Positions 45,532 through 57,959 of a DNA stretch of 64,000 bases are shown piece after piece. The notes beneath the pieces were generated by a model that had not been told where the DNA came from, made no database searches, and saw only the letters and a list, made by a program, of their open reading frames with translations. Source of the DNA: Topomyia yanbarensis (Eukaryota > Arthropoda > Insecta > Diptera > Culicidae); NCBI RefSeq assembly GCF_030247195.1, contig NC_080672.1, positions 389,005,037 through 389,069,036 of the forward strand, written 5' to 3'. Numbering within the stretch: the stretch's first letter is position 1; every line of letters begins with the position of its first letter. Made by a program: the position numbers and the translations under genes.

Positions 45532-45994
45532 TGTCCAATTCTTTTCTAGTGCATGTAGGGTTCCAAAACTATTTTTCCTTGAAAACGGGGGGTCAAGAAA
45601 CACGAGAAGTCTAGCAGTGCTAGAAGCTGCTCAATTTTTGCCATCCATTGCTCAACACAGTTATCTTACAATATTTACAATAGTCTTCTTGCTCGAAAAA
45701 CGTAGCCAAAGACAGTCTAAATTGATCAATTTTATCAGTTTTCAATAATATTGCAACATAACGTAACGAAGCTGTTCCTGGCAGCACTGCTTCATCGGAA
45801 TCCAATCAGACTAATTGCAATAAAAAAGGTAAAAAAATAATTGCAATAAGTTCTGTTTTAGAGCTGATCCTTGTCTATGTTAATACTCAAATAAAAGGCA
45901 ATAATCACACTTATTAGTCTTACTTGCTTCTGTGAGCAAATCTTGTCTCAATGGAAAGTTATAGCTGTTTAAAAACAACATGGGAATGAATGGG
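45532..45994. mobile_element. TTAA MITE, reverse copy
   Basis: TTAA at 45995-45998 and a candidate TTAA at 45528-45531 bound a reverse copy of the 7518-7908 family: reading inward from the right, CCCATTCATTCCCATGTTGT; near the left, GTTCCAAAACTATTTTTCC matches the reverse of GGATCCAAAACTA. It is larger than the 391-bp copy, with extra sequence inside. Confidence 0.7.
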
Positions 45995-45999
45995 TTAAT

Positions 46000-46565
46000 A
46001 TTAAAAATCTGTCATATGAAATATTACACTTTGTAGTATAAACCACAAAAAATGGCAAAATGATATTTTTTATGACTTACTATACTTACTGCAATATTTA
46101 CTCAAAAAATATTTTTTTAGTAAAAAGTATATACAACAATTTCTAACCAAAGATGCTAGAGGTTCAGTATATTGCGACAAACTATTATCCTTAAAAATAT
46201 CTGAAAGAATTTCTAATGTCATCTTAATGGAAAACCAAAGCTGCAAAAGTTATATAAACAAATCCATTTTTAAGAAGCACTCTAATTTTTGTAGTATTTT
46301 TTTTGTAAAATGAAAAGGACAAGCCATAGAATTTCAGTATTTTCGGCAAAATTTCTTGAAATTTGATTTTCATTAATTATCTGTGGAAGACTGCGAAAAT
46401 CTAGCTCGAACCATTAAAACGTAAATTTTCTGATTTTTTTAAATTTAGAACCACCCTACCGACTATTCAAAAAAATTTCTTGAAAACGAAACTATATCTT
46501 TTGATTTGTCACCCGTGAAAGTAATTCGAACATTCAACCAAGGGAAAATGTACGAAAAACCATAT
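46000..46565. other. Intergenic
   Basis: AT-rich DNA, no recognisable feature. Confidence 0.35.
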
Positions 46566-46569
46566 TTGC

Positions 46570-46790
46570 CGTTCTCATATAGAAAGGTTATGCAATCACT
46601 CTGAACATCGCCAAGCTAATCCCGGCCAAGTGTCATATACCATTCAACTCAGTTCGTCGAGATAGGGAAATGTCTTTGAGTGCATGTATGTGTGTGTAAT
46701 GGAAAAAAAATGTCAACTCAGTTTCTCACAGATGGCTAGACCGATTTGCACAAACTTAGTCTCAAATATAAGGTACTTCCCTCAACAGCA
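46570..46790 (+). repeat. Medium-repetitive element fragment
   Basis: Plus-oriented copy: TCATATAGAAAGGTTATGCA, AAGTGTCATATACCATTC, AACTCAGTTCGTCGAGAT, a short GTAT/GT tract and GATGGCTAGACCGATTTGC. Confidence 0.75.
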
Positions 46791-46799
46791 TTAGCACCT

Positions 46800-47600
46800 C
46801 GAAAAAAGTATTTCTGCAAAAGTTTAGCTTAATCGGACACGATTAAAGGTTTGCGCTAAACGGCCAAAGTGGAAAACGGAAATTGGCTCTCTAGTACTCT
46901 ACGTTAAGCTGAGATTTTCAAAAAATAATTTAAAGAAATGTTTTTTTTTCGAATTGACTCCATATTTTGACATATCATGGATTTCTAAAATATTTGGCAT
47001 ACAAAAAAACTTCATTTTCAAACTCAAATTGCACCGCAATTCAAAAATTGTCCTTATACCACAAATGCATTTTGTCAAACATTTCACCAGATCTCGACGC
47101 TTCATTACATTGTTCTTCGATTGCGCTCAAATTTTGCACGAGGACTTTTTTCAAAATACCAATACTTTTGAAGTGTGTCCGGTTTGAAATTTCATAAAGA
47201 CCATAAATGTAGGTACTCTACCGTATATCACGTATACTGAGGAGACAGCTTTAGAAACTTTGAACTGATTGGTGGATTGCTGGTTACGGTGCATGTCATT
47301 AGATTTGATTTTCCGGTCCAAGGGCCGTCGCGGCATTCAGGTTATATTCTAGACAGCATCTACCCTCCTTTTTGCACAAGCAAGTGAAACAATGATGCTG
47401 TTATGATCCAATGCTGATTAAGTTTTTCATACATTCTTCGTTCCAGTTTCTAATCAAATGGGTTGCATCCAGCCGTATATCGTGTGAAGATAGATGACCA
47501 CGTTATTCCTTTACTATCAAATTCAGACTTATCTTTCGAATTATATCCCCCATGATTTCTGCCTCTTTCTTCATCAGTTTTCACAGGTCCGTGCATAGAT
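46800..47600. other. Intergenic
   Basis: Overlapping short frames on both strands, none recognisable. Confidence 0.35.
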
Positions 47601-47613
47601 AAACTCTCCTGAA

Positions 47614-47950
47614 TTGACCCAAACGATCCTAAAATGGATGTCGAACAAGACTCCGAGCTTCCATTTAAAATCAAACAAATTGAACTGGGTTCGAGCATAT
47701 TCTATATTTTTTCTGGTCAAAGATAGTCCGCAAAGGATTTTAATATTCCGCAAGACGCAGAAATATTCAGCTGTGCCAGATATCTCAAAAGTTCGCCTAG
47801 ATAAGCTCAGAATTGTGATATTTTGTCCAAAGCAAACAAATAACGTTACTGGCGACAAGACTCTCATAAAGAACTAACGCGTTTACATACCCGCTCACAA
47901 AGTTGTGATCGATGGCGTAGCTATCGATTCGCAATTGGTCGGTGTTAAGT
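47614..47950 (+). pseudogene. Gag-like (ORF1) fragment of a non-LTR retrotransposon
   Basis: An 87-codon frame reads KDSPQRILIFRKTQKYSAVP, DISKVRLDKLRIVIFCPKQT. After a frame change the DNA encodes VYIPAHKVVIDGVAIDSQL. The second part is shared, with changes, by translations at 53818-53935 (plus), 52060-51960 (minus) and 62540-62430 (minus). I know this IDGVV-type block from ORF1 proteins of mosquito non-LTR elements; the clade is uncertain. No downstream knuckle is seen, so this is an isolated fragment. Confidence 0.55.
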
Positions 47951-48079
47951 AAGTGTAAGTCAATCGCTATTCAGTGCTATCATCATTTCATTTTTTAAGC
48001 GTTCGCGACTTAGTCCGGTCTGACTTAACACCGGCCACTTGGCATGCGTGGATCTACTGAAGGACGGGATTGGCTATTT

Positions 48080-50200
48080 CACTGACCCACTTGCTGCAGT
48101 GAGTGAAGATTTTGAGTGACAATCGCACCGGACGGGACAAAAACAAGGAGTTCAGATCGATAGATAAAAAATATTAATATAATTTTATTCAGATTATGGT
48201 TATCAGTTAGAAATATTTTTAAGGACAATATAAACAATTTGTGATTTTTTAACATGAATAATCATTTGAATAAAAATTGAAGCAAGGAGAAACAATCACT
48301 AGACAATCAGTAGACTTTTTATATGGGAGGCAAAAGATTGTTGATCCCAACATCAGTAGCAGAGACCGTATCAGAGAACAATCAGAGAAAAATAGGAAAA
48401 AAGGGAAAAAAGAATTTAAACTTGTAGCTTTGTGGCAAACGGAAGATCACTATCAGGACACCATGAACCGGATCGCCGACTGGCCCTCTTGAATCTGGGA
48501 ACTCTTATGATCACATTTGCAAGTAGCTGTTAGTAAGTCAACCAAAAGAGTAGACATAAATAAATTTGGAGGACAGTCAGCATATCTCGGACTAAAACCA
48601 GGCCGAAGGGATTCGTTTAACGCAGATCTGGCGCTATACAACTAGGAACAATCGCGTAAATTTACGTCTCCTGACCATGACATATACGAGCATCAAAAAT
48701 GACACAGTTTCACGTTTGATTTTAATTTTACATGTCGTTGAATTTTGTATGTTACGTAATTTTACTTCACATATGGTATTTGTTTAAAATGTGTAATTTT
48801 ATGGCACTGCGCTTCGAAAGTACATCTTTCATGTAAAATTAAATAGAACACGGTTATATTTCGTCATTTCGTCAATTTCGGTTTGTTAGATTGTGGCAAG
48901 CTTCGAAATACCGTAAGTTTGTTAAAATTCATTTTTGTTTGGTGTGTAGAACACTAGGCGCACGACCAGACAATATGTTTAATGTCACGAAAGCTGTCAC
49001 CGCAAGCGCAGAGAACGCTTTTCACGACTCCAATACGCTGGAGATGCACATCCACACACTTCGAAAAACTCTTGTAATTTTACGTCATCTTGCGCCGACA
49101 TATGCCAGCGAACAAAATGACCGATTAGTACGTTCATTCTTATTTTTACACGACACCAAATTATTCAAAAACGTTATTTTACATTAGGCCAACAGTAAAA
49201 TTAAATACGACATGTAAATTTACAAGAACGCAGTGAAATTACATTTGTTTATTAAAATTGAAGTAAAACTAATCTTCAATCCCAAAATAAAAATAACCTG
49301 CAGTTCGTCACGCAGCTTCTTACCAACAAATCATCGACTCATTATCTATTTTCATGAAAATGGAAGATACAAATAAAATTCAACTAAGCGAATTTTCATC
49401 AAAATTCAGAATAGATCCACCATTTACTGGGTCGAAGCTTCGTGGAATTATGAGTCAAGAATATGCTTCAAAAACGAGTTGAACGATTTTAAAAATGACC
49501 TGACAGTGGTCGAAAGGGTAATCGAACTTCTTTTCTTTTTTGTGCAACTGAACATAATGGATAAAAAAAAACTCGACGTTTTCAGTGGGTAAACCGCAGA
49601 ACTTGCAATATAATTGCATTGTTATCTTAACACACAAAATCACCTTGCGCAGCCGACGGACCTTGATAATTTTTTAGATAAATCCGCGCTTCATTTCCCT
49701 TGATGCGTTTTGTTTCGGGACGTGTAATTTTATGGCATCTTACACTGAAAACTTAGTCATTGAGTTTAAATTTTATTTCCTACACTTAAAAATAGTGCGT
49801 GTGACAATCGATTTTGTTTATAATGACGGAATATTGAATTTATTTAAAAGACTATTATGAGTGAGTCGATTATGACATAAAAATAGATCACATTGAAAAT
49901 GCGTCATATGTAATTGCGTCAGATTTCTCAATTGAGTCATCATTAATATTCAGATTTTTTTAGTGTGCAACGTATAATGATTATATATGACCAGAGATGC
50001 TACCCGAAGGAAGTCACGACGTTCATCCTTACATTTTAACTAAGGTTGGCCTTTGAGATTCCTAAACCATTTTCCTATAAAATTTGCCAATTTTCGAGTG
50101 TCTTCTGACAAGAAATACTGAAAAATTCGTTAAAGCTGCGCGATCTTTCACAAATATTACCTTCGAATGCCTAAGTGTCCGCCTTCTCATTACTATTCTA
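48080..50200. other. Intergenic with minor repeats
   Basis: No gene is recognised; a 98-codon frame at 48891-49187 has no known domain. Words such as GTGTAATTTTATGGCA (48790, 49720) and TTTACATGTCG/CGACATGTAAA (48730, 49215) recur in direct or inverted form, suggesting an old small repeat around 48650-49260. Confidence 0.4.
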
Positions 50201-50202
50201 AT

Positions 50203-50435
50203 CTAATTGTCACTTTTCTTATTACCTGGAATAGGGCAATGCAAAAAACTTAAACTAATATTTTCTTCAGGAAAATTAACAGTGCTTTCCATGCTCCTGC
50301 TTTGAACTGCAACGATGTGGACATGGTCGTAGGTAAATATAAACCCATAAGTTTTGTGGGGAAAATGCTTAGCGCGAGTATCTTTGCTGTCAGATAAATC
50401 TGTGTGTTTGAAGAACAATTATTACGTTTACACAT
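50203..50435 (-). pseudogene. RNase H-like fragment of a non-LTR retrotransposon
   Basis: Reads TYGFIFTYDHVHIVAVQSRS and ends PIPGNKKSDN, resembling the closing motif of retroelement RNase H domains (WVPGH.GI.GNE.AD). It lies downstream, on the same strand, of the endonuclease fragment at 51476-50865. RNase H on a non-LTR element points to the I, LOA or R1-like groups. The resemblance is short and only moderately convincing. Confidence 0.4.
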
Positions 50436-50864
50436 TTATATATTATTATAATTTCATCGCGAAACGTCTATCATTTGAATGTGAATCTACGTGGAATGCT
50501 GTTGTCACCGATAAAGGATTCTTAGTTCCGTGTATTCCGATCAAAGGTCGAATCGAATTCACAACGTAGGGCCCAGCTGCTAAATGAAATATTATTTCTC
50601 TCGTTGACGAACCGGTGCCAATAACCGCGTTTTACAGTTTCCATCAAGTTTTTTATTTGCGTTGCTAATATTGCTTATATTCGGAAAAATTTGGGCGATC
50701 TGACGTTCAAAAAGTCCTCATAGGACCTTTTCGCTTACAATTCTGAGCACTTTCTGCTTACAACAGAGTGGGAAAGCGTCCACGATTGTTCGCGCCTGGT
50801 ATTCGTTTGATCTGACCTTTAATCTCAGTGTAGAGAAACAAACCAGTCAAAACGTTGTACACTG

Positions 50865-51476
50865 CTACCGAAGGAATTCCTTATTTTGATTCGATTGTTT
50901 CGGGTATAGTGGACGCGTAGCTCTTTCAATCAATGGGCACACTAATGAGGTAGAGTACAACGATAAATATAACGCGCTTGGCCGAGCTGGTAGGCATTGT
51001 GTCATTTTCACTGTATTCAAGATGTTCATACTGAAATTGTCGCGAACATCATGCAGTAAGATAGATCGGTTATCAGAATGAAGACAACCCCATGACATAT
51101 CGTGAGAGTTGAAATCTTCTCGAACCAGTTGAGGTGCGATCTATATGGAAAGAATATCAATAAACCTTTGCCTATGATTCGGATTTAACAAGCGACAACT
51201 TGAGTACCTGGCACCGAGCAAAGGCTAATCCGACTGAAATAGTAGCACGTTTGGATCCCCAAAACGCTCCTTAATATTGTTTTCTCGGCCATGTCGAATA
51301 ATGCTGAAATTTAGAAAGATCTCCGTCGGAAGTAAACCAGGTTTTACACAATGCAAATGCATTGTGTAAATCCTATGAAAATAATATGACTGAAATATAG
51401 AGATACTTGGAGTTTTGGATGTCCCATGTGGACTTTCCGAGACCAGGAGCCACTTACTTCGGTTTTGTAATAGCAC
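50865..51476 (-). pseudogene. AP-type endonuclease fragment of a non-LTR retrotransposon
   Basis: The upstream piece has KPGLLPTEIFLNFSIIRHGR, similar to the TWL.PG....GYNIIR.DR region of these nucleases. The downstream piece reads REDFNSHDMSWGCLHSDNRS and LNTVKMTQCLPARPSALYLS, matching the GDFNAHH..WG......G block and the later serine-leucine region. The frame is interrupted by stops between the two. RT sequence that should follow toward 50440 is missing, so most of ORF2 is deleted. Confidence 0.65.
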
Positions 51477-51939
51477 CCATCAAGGTACACTTTCAGATCT
51501 TTACGAGAAAATCTTACGGAGGAAATGATTCTCCTCTTTCGAAAATTATTAGGCACATTTGAAAATGTTTCCGCAACGGGATTGTCAGAATATCGCTCTT
51601 TAGTGAACAAAGAAGCGTAGAAATTAGTCGTGACCGGTGGTTTTTTAAACATTTCTTACCTCGGTTTCTCAAAAGAATGCTTCAGTTTTTCTCCGTGTAA
51701 TTTATATACGGGACATGTTCACAGTTCATTCGAATTCTCCACATAGAAGAAATAAAACAAAAAGGTGAACAAGTAGACGAGCCCCGTTCAAAAGAACAAA
51801 TTTTAGAAGAACAAAACCGTCGAAAGGCTCAAAATGATTTTCTAACACTCCTTGAGTTTTGCTGAACACAATTGCTTGCATACCAGAATTTTCACTGACT
51901 GAAGCACAGTGATCTGGAAGGAGCCACCCCCTATTTCGC

Positions 51940-53562
51940 AATTAAGGCCCTTCCCGGAGAGTACACCATCAATTTCTACTTCCCGGGTTGGTACATAGAC
52001 AAAATACTTTTTCGTACACGGTCGAGTGTTGTTTAGTTAGATCACGCGATATATCGATGACGTTAAATGGCTTGTCTTTAGTCCGGAAGTAGACCATCCA
52101 GGGGCCTGTTGTATTAAATATAATTTGAATCGAAAAAGAAACTCATCGGCATTATTTATGCCATCGGAGAAATATTCAAATCGACCTCCACTAAGCCTAA
52201 AAGGATGTCGGTCGTCAGAGGTACCTTCCCACTAGTCAACACTATCATGCGGGCTTCAGTACTCGCACACGGAAGGTTTTATAGCAGAAAACGGAAAATT
52301 AATGCAATGCCATTCAAAAGAATGGATTAATTGGTATTTAGCTGTGGAACATTTGTAGTATCTGTACACCCAAAACTCGGCCGTAATACCTTCACGGCAA
52401 TAAGGAAAAAATACTCTAATAGCAAGATGCCGCGTCTGATTGTCTGGAAGTGTGTAGCACTTCGCTTGTTATTGTATTGCGCATCAAGCGAAACGAACAC
52501 AATGTGGATAAAGACCAGCTTCGATTTTCTCTACAGGACACATTCCGTATTTGAAGATCGGCTCACACTCGGCTAACTTCAAAGCACAGTCAGAAAAAAA
52601 ATGAATCGGAATAGTGGTGGGGTAATTTGGTCGGAGTTAAATTGATTTTTTTTCTATGACCGACGTCAACAGCGGTAGCGACTGCACAAAACATTAACAG
52701 TCCTTCCCGTCATGTACGGAAAGCAAGACCGTTTGGATCCACATATTCGAACCGAGGGTCCGGATCCAGACACTTGTCTAGGTCTAAGCACCAAATCTGA
52801 GCCTGGTTTAGGTCCGGACCTGGTAAGGAGAAAAGGAGGTGGGCTAGATCCAGGGACAGGTCAATTTCCGGGTGCTGGTCCAGATTCGGGAACTGGTCCA
52901 AATTTGGGAACTGGTCCAGATCGGGAGCTGGTTCAGATCCGGAAAATGCCTAAAATTTTAATTTCACTATCAAACTTACCTTGTAAAAAAATCGTAATTC
53001 CGCCTATTTCTGCCAATATTGATGCAGATTCCAGCCTTAATTCGGGCAGAAAGCCGCCAATATTCCGGCTGGTTTGACTCGATACTAATACTATTGTAGA
53101 AATCGACTGAATTATCCTACATACGAACAAAGCCGAAATTGACACATACTCAAAAAGTGTTTGGTTGTGTGATGCACATACATGAACAGCTACCGAAATT
53201 CGTCATTCCACCGTTTAGTACCTTTGCGGTAATATGAGTTTAATACCGCAATGCGCAATTGCGTGGTCTGTTACCAAAAAGGCAATAGAATCTTACACAA
53301 AAGTAATAGAAACATGCCCGTCACATTTTCGCTGAGCCGTCAGACGGGTGTTAACAAAGAGTCTTTCCAAATAGCCACCAGATATTATCAGGAAATTTTC
53401 ATTTTCACTTATACACGCCATATCTGAACTTTCGTCGGTACGAGGAGAAATTATTTCGAATCTTACTACCCACTCGGGAAAAATGTGCTCCGCCGGCCCT
53501 GGCAGGCTTAGTCCTTTCACTAAGTTAGTGTCGGATTCTAATGAGACAAAGGCAAAATGCAA
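51940..53562 (-). pseudogene. Gag-like (ORF1) fragments, interrupted by a ~1-kb block
   Basis: Bases 53562-53293 encode HIFPEWVVRFEIISPRTDES and SENENFLIISGGYLERLFVN. Bases 52060-51945 encode YVPTREVEIDGVLSGKGLN. Both parts recur in the same order, without the block 52325-53285, at 63000-62430 (ILEWVVRFGMITARGDES; YVPAWEVEINGVVFDRGLN). The block between them is therefore an insertion or a rearrangement relative to that copy. Stops and frameshifts are present throughout. Confidence 0.55.
52740..52945 (+). repeat. 18-bp minisatellite (GGTCCAGATCCGGGAACT)
   Basis: Imperfect copies of an 18-mer that would translate as GPDPGT. A related, more decayed array lies at 61385-61625. The 121-codon frame at 52712-53077 owes its composition to this repeat. 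Confidence 0.75.
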
Positions 53563-53809
53563 AATTCCACAACTAACTTAGTCTAAATTTGAAAGTGATG
53601 TCAGAAGTTATTAATAGAAGTGTCCTGGAAAATTAAGTTATTTAACCTAAAAAAAGAAAATATGATTATTAAAATCATTCAAAGAGGCGATAATCGCAAT
53701 TAATTGAGCGAACAAAAAGGAAGAGCCCACCAATCCATACGCGTAATTGAATTAACAGCGTAAACGCAAGCAAATTACAAAATTAATTGGCCCTTTTCGG
53801 CGGATTACC

Positions 53810-53940
53810 GTGCATACGTACCCGCACGTGAAGTTAAGATCGACGGTGTTGTCGCCGATTCGCGTTTGAACTGCAAGGATATGCTGAACCACGGTGTTGG
53901 TTGCTTTGAGAACCGTTTGCTTTGGTAAGTGAAGTTACTG
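53810..53940 (+). pseudogene. Gag-like fragment, plus strand
   Basis: Encodes AYVPAREVKIDGVVADSRLN and CKDMLNHGVGCFENRLLW before a stop. This extends the IDGVV block found at 47888 by about 20 residues in one open frame. An isolated piece with no adjacent ORF1 or ORF2 on this strand. Confidence 0.5.
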
Positions 53941-54019
53941 GTCTGCTAACGACTCACATTCCATACCAATCGCAGCTGTACCGGGTCTAATCTCTACGTC
54001 GAATGGTCGACTTAAATAA

Positions 54020-57000
54020 ACGGTTTTACTAGTGAAAGGTGTTAATGTTGGACTTAGACATCAATTATAGCCGTCATGGGTAACAACTGCGAACATAATG
54101 GTGTTGAAGAAGAAATTATTACTCTCTAAATAATTTTTTTCAAGTGACTTGACGATTTCGAAAAAAAAAAACTGTTTGGCTCGATCCATGACAGAATCAC
54201 GATAATTTACCTTTTTATTTGTGTTGGTCTTTGGTTGCTGTTTAGAATTTTCTAGCTGGATAACAGCAGCGCTAATACCTAGTAGCTTGAAACGCATTTC
54301 CTACTAAAACTTACTTGGTTAGACGATGGAACAATTCTGAAAAGGCTGGTTATCCATGCTATGGCATTGTACTGTGTCGTGCTCTACTAGACCCGAATAC
54401 TAATTCATTCTAAGTGGCTTCCTACTCTGGCAAGAGTCAAGCATATGCAATTGTGTACGTTTACTAAAAATAAACTTTAAGTAAATGCTTCGTTTAAACA
54501 TCTTGAGGGAAGACTTATAAGATAAACCATACTCCGACGTTTCGGTCCCTTTGGTATTCTTTTCAAGGACTCGATAGTTTGTGTTCAGTTGTTCACAATC
54601 TTGTACTGGACAACGTAACACAAATTATCGATTACTTACAATTGGCCCCTAATGGACCGAAACGTTGTAGGAGAACTAAATAGTGTTTTGTAATTCGAAA
54701 ACTACATAGCCCAAAACCTATCCTCAAAGTTGACAAGGTTTACTACTATAGAAACCTAAGATTTATTGAGACCCAAACACGATATCAAATATGAACGTTG
54801 AAGACTTTTCTTTCAATTAGTAAACAATAATCAATTAGTTGCGTATGGAATTCAAAGTGTACATATCGACCACGATCTGTAAATCTTTGACAGAAGATGT
54901 ATGTAATTGAAAAGTTCTATTCACGATTGGTTGTGTATTACTTAACAAGAAATACGAAAAAGTCTTAGGCATGAGGGTATAAATTTTCGACGTTTGTCGA
55001 GGGAGAAAGAATCAATAATGAAGATGTTTCTGGTCTCTTGGTATATTAACGGACCCTTAGAGGCCATAAATTGTTCATAACAAATCAATGGTGATTGGTG
55101 ATACTTCAACTTCAGACGAAGACTGCTACTTTCATGGCGGTAGAAAAATGTCTTTCGACAAAAAAAGATTGAATATAAAAACTTAATCATAAAAGTCAAG
55201 GCGCGAAATATTTATGATTTGTGATCACAATCTTCGATTGCAATGTTTCCAAGTATTTTCTGATTGAGGAACATGGATGCTTTTCAACATTTTTCTGAAG
55301 AAACAGATTCACTAATTTCATGAGAATCGTTGGTTTTTGTTTATTACTTACCAAGACAATTTCCCAATAGAAATAATTCCGACGCAGCATACCATCTCAT
55401 TACAATACCGGATGTACTTATGATTTATGACTTTTTTTCGAAAAAACTTAACACTGGGGTCTTTCGACCTCCAGTTACATTTCGTTTCCCGCCATGGCCA
55501 CTTATTTACTACAAAACTATTCCGAGTTCAAGTACACTTTATTCTTCCCTTCCACCCATCCATCCTGTTGCGGGGTGGCTGGCATTCGCTGCCGAACAAA
55601 GTATGAGAATTATCTTCCTACTTCAGAGAAGATTTCCTGTTCGCCCTTAACCGGAGGGGAGCGAAAAGATTTGTTTTTCCGCATTAACATAAGAATAGTC
55701 CAAGACAGTCGGCAGCGGAAATGAAAGCAAAACTAGTCCAACTTCCTTATCCATTTTTATCATTTTTCTTTAGCACTTTCTCAAGCCGAAGCACAAGCGC
55801 AAGCCAACGGGAATTAGCATTGCAAATTTCCGGTATTTTCCCGTACAGTAGCAAGTGCTGCCAGGTTGGTTCATTCCTCCCCCCTCCCCCTACCCCATCC
55901 CATCCACCAAACTGAAACGGAGAGATGAGAGTGAATTTGTAACTTTGTGTCAGTGGGTAAATTCTGTGGAATGTTTGAATAATAAATGCAGGATTGTGGT
56001 CGACGAAACTACGGCTAAGAGTAGCAACAAAAAAATTACTTATCCACTGTGAAAAGAAAATTGAATAATTAACTGAAGAAATGAATGCTTGCCTGCTGCA
56101 ATACAGGGTGAAGCCAAAAACATTTTCATTAACCTTATAGCTCACGCTAGAGCAATCGGTCCCGAGCAATTCGGAAAGGAAATGGGTTTTGCGGTTGCAA
56201 ATTTCACTTTGTCAGATTGCGGTTTCCTCCTCCACCAAATCCAACGAAAACTCCGACCCGGTCGATTCCGAAGATCATTTATCCTCGAATCTCGACCGGC
56301 AACCGACAACCGTCAACAGTCGGAAAATTGATTCATAAATGGGTGACTCTGAGTTATTACATAAGCAATTTGAGGCAAGAAATGAATAATGTTTTCTCTT
56401 CCCGCTGCCACCCAATTTCCTGGTTCGATTCGGTTCGGTTTGGGCTCGACCCGGGTTCGGCCGCACAAATGGGGTTATCAGGGGTGGGAACATTGGATGG
56501 CATCAATATTGAAATAAGGCCCATCAGCATTCTTATCACGTTTCTCAATAGAGAAGGAATTATGGGTGGTAGTAGGTAGTGGGTTGCGTTGGGAAAGTGA
56601 GGGTGGAAGAATGAAGGCAGATGACTGAGTAGGTAATATTGCTCACCGTTGACATTTAGGGGGGTGGGGCAAATATTGCGTGATCTAGTGCAGTCTGGGC
56701 TCATGGAACAGGCTAAAGGAAGAACGATGAGTGACGAGACGAAGAAGACAATGAATTGAATGATAATCATTTTTGATAAGCTGCCCAATATCGAACTACG
56801 TGGGTTAAATATTAAAAAGACTATTGTTTTGGATCTGTTTTGATCACTGGAAGTATCGTGATGGGTTATGTTGCGATTTAATCGCAAATTTCCAAAAAAA
56901 ATTCTGCGTTGACTACCAGTAACTAAATAATAATTTGGCTAAATTTTTCATTGAAAAAACTCGCGGGAGTAAATTTTCAACACTCTTTCGCCGGCACAGA

Positions 57001-57195
57001 GGGTCGGGGGATTACTTTAGTTGGAATGGACCGCTAGTAATATGGATATGCATTTTCGTGATTTAAAAACTTCGGTAAAATATTTCGGGTAAAATTTAGC
57101 CGTATTTCGACAACTTTTATTTTATAAGTAGGGGTTTTCCCACTACTTGGCTTCTTGTTTGCAGGACGGACCCTAGATAACAGGGCGGCTAAGAT
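54020..57195. other. Long intergenic stretch, no recognisable gene
   Basis: Many short frames, up to 176 codons on the minus strand at 56357-56887, but none resembles a known domain; that frame begins within low-complexity sequence and overlaps open frames on the other strand. No RNA gene seen. Confidence 0.4.
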
Positions 57196-57199
57196 GCTT

Positions 57200-57771
57200 C
57201 TACTTGAATTTCAGATTTTTGTAAACAAACAAACAAAAATAAACTGAATAAAACTTAATTTTACCGTATTTATTTACTCCGATTACCCTGCTGGACTTCG
57301 CTGATCTGCTACGGCTACTACTGCCAAAAGGGCGGACGATTTCTTCCGACCGGCCGGGATTACAACGGCCGCATTCCCCTTTGGTCATTGGCTGCTCCGG
57401 CAGCGGTTCTTAACAATTACCCAGGGCGGTAAGCTTTGCTCCTTCGTCGGAACCAACCTAGCGACGATGGTAACGAAACACCGGATTATTTGCTCCCCGC
57501 AAAGAATCCCGGAAGACACCGCAGTGTTCTTCCCAAGCGAAGCCGTTGCCCTACCTGTTTCCCTCTTCTTGACTTCTAGCTGTAGAGGAGAGTAAGACTT
57601 GTTCGATTTATTCTCTACAGCGAGAGGGGAGGGTGCTTTGGATGCTTTGCGGTTAGCTGGGGAAACTAAAGCTCCTTTATAATTTGCTTCCCCCGACGGC
57701 GATTCAGCACCACAAACACTATTGGTACCCAAACCACGGGCCGGCATTTTCTTATGATTATCTTCCGTCAC
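57200..57771 (-). CDS. Unrecognised basic, serine-rich frames
   Basis: Two adjacent minus-strand frames (57771-57385, 128 codons; 57388-57200, 62 codons) overlap by a few bases. The first is rich in Ser, Ala, Lys and Glu with no known domain; the second starts MTKGECGRCNPGRSEEIV. The composition resembles the disordered N-terminus of retrotransposon ORF1 proteins, and a piece of the same DNA (57590-57665) is repeated at 57995-58070. I cannot assign a function and doubt it is a host gene. Confidence 0.25.
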
Positions 57772-57838
57772 ACACGCGCATTTAGCACAATTGCTGTTGT
57801 GACTGTTAACTGTCCTGGAACGGCATATCGAGGGTTTA

Positions 57839-57950
57839 CTGTCACTAGGGTTGCCACCCCTCCGGGTTTAATCCGGAAATTCCGGTTTTTAAAGGCGATT
57901 TACGGGCCTCCGGGATTTTTACCGATTTCTCCGGGTCTAGTGAGACGATG
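57839..57950. repeat. Short CCGGG-rich repeat
   Basis: Contains GGGTTGCCACCCCTCCGGG, CGGAAATTCCGG and CTCCGGG words. Similar GTTGCCA plus CCGGTTT or CGGTATT sequences occur at 5405-5445 and 900-975, a motif class often found at hAT-like ends. Confidence 0.4.
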
Positions 57951-57959
57951 AACAATTTT

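Noticed and set aside
56357..56887. A 176-codon minus-strand frame as a secreted protein (hydrophobic stretch near residues 40-60)
   Set aside because: No conserved domain, overlaps open frames on the plus strand, and no promoter or splice signals are evident.
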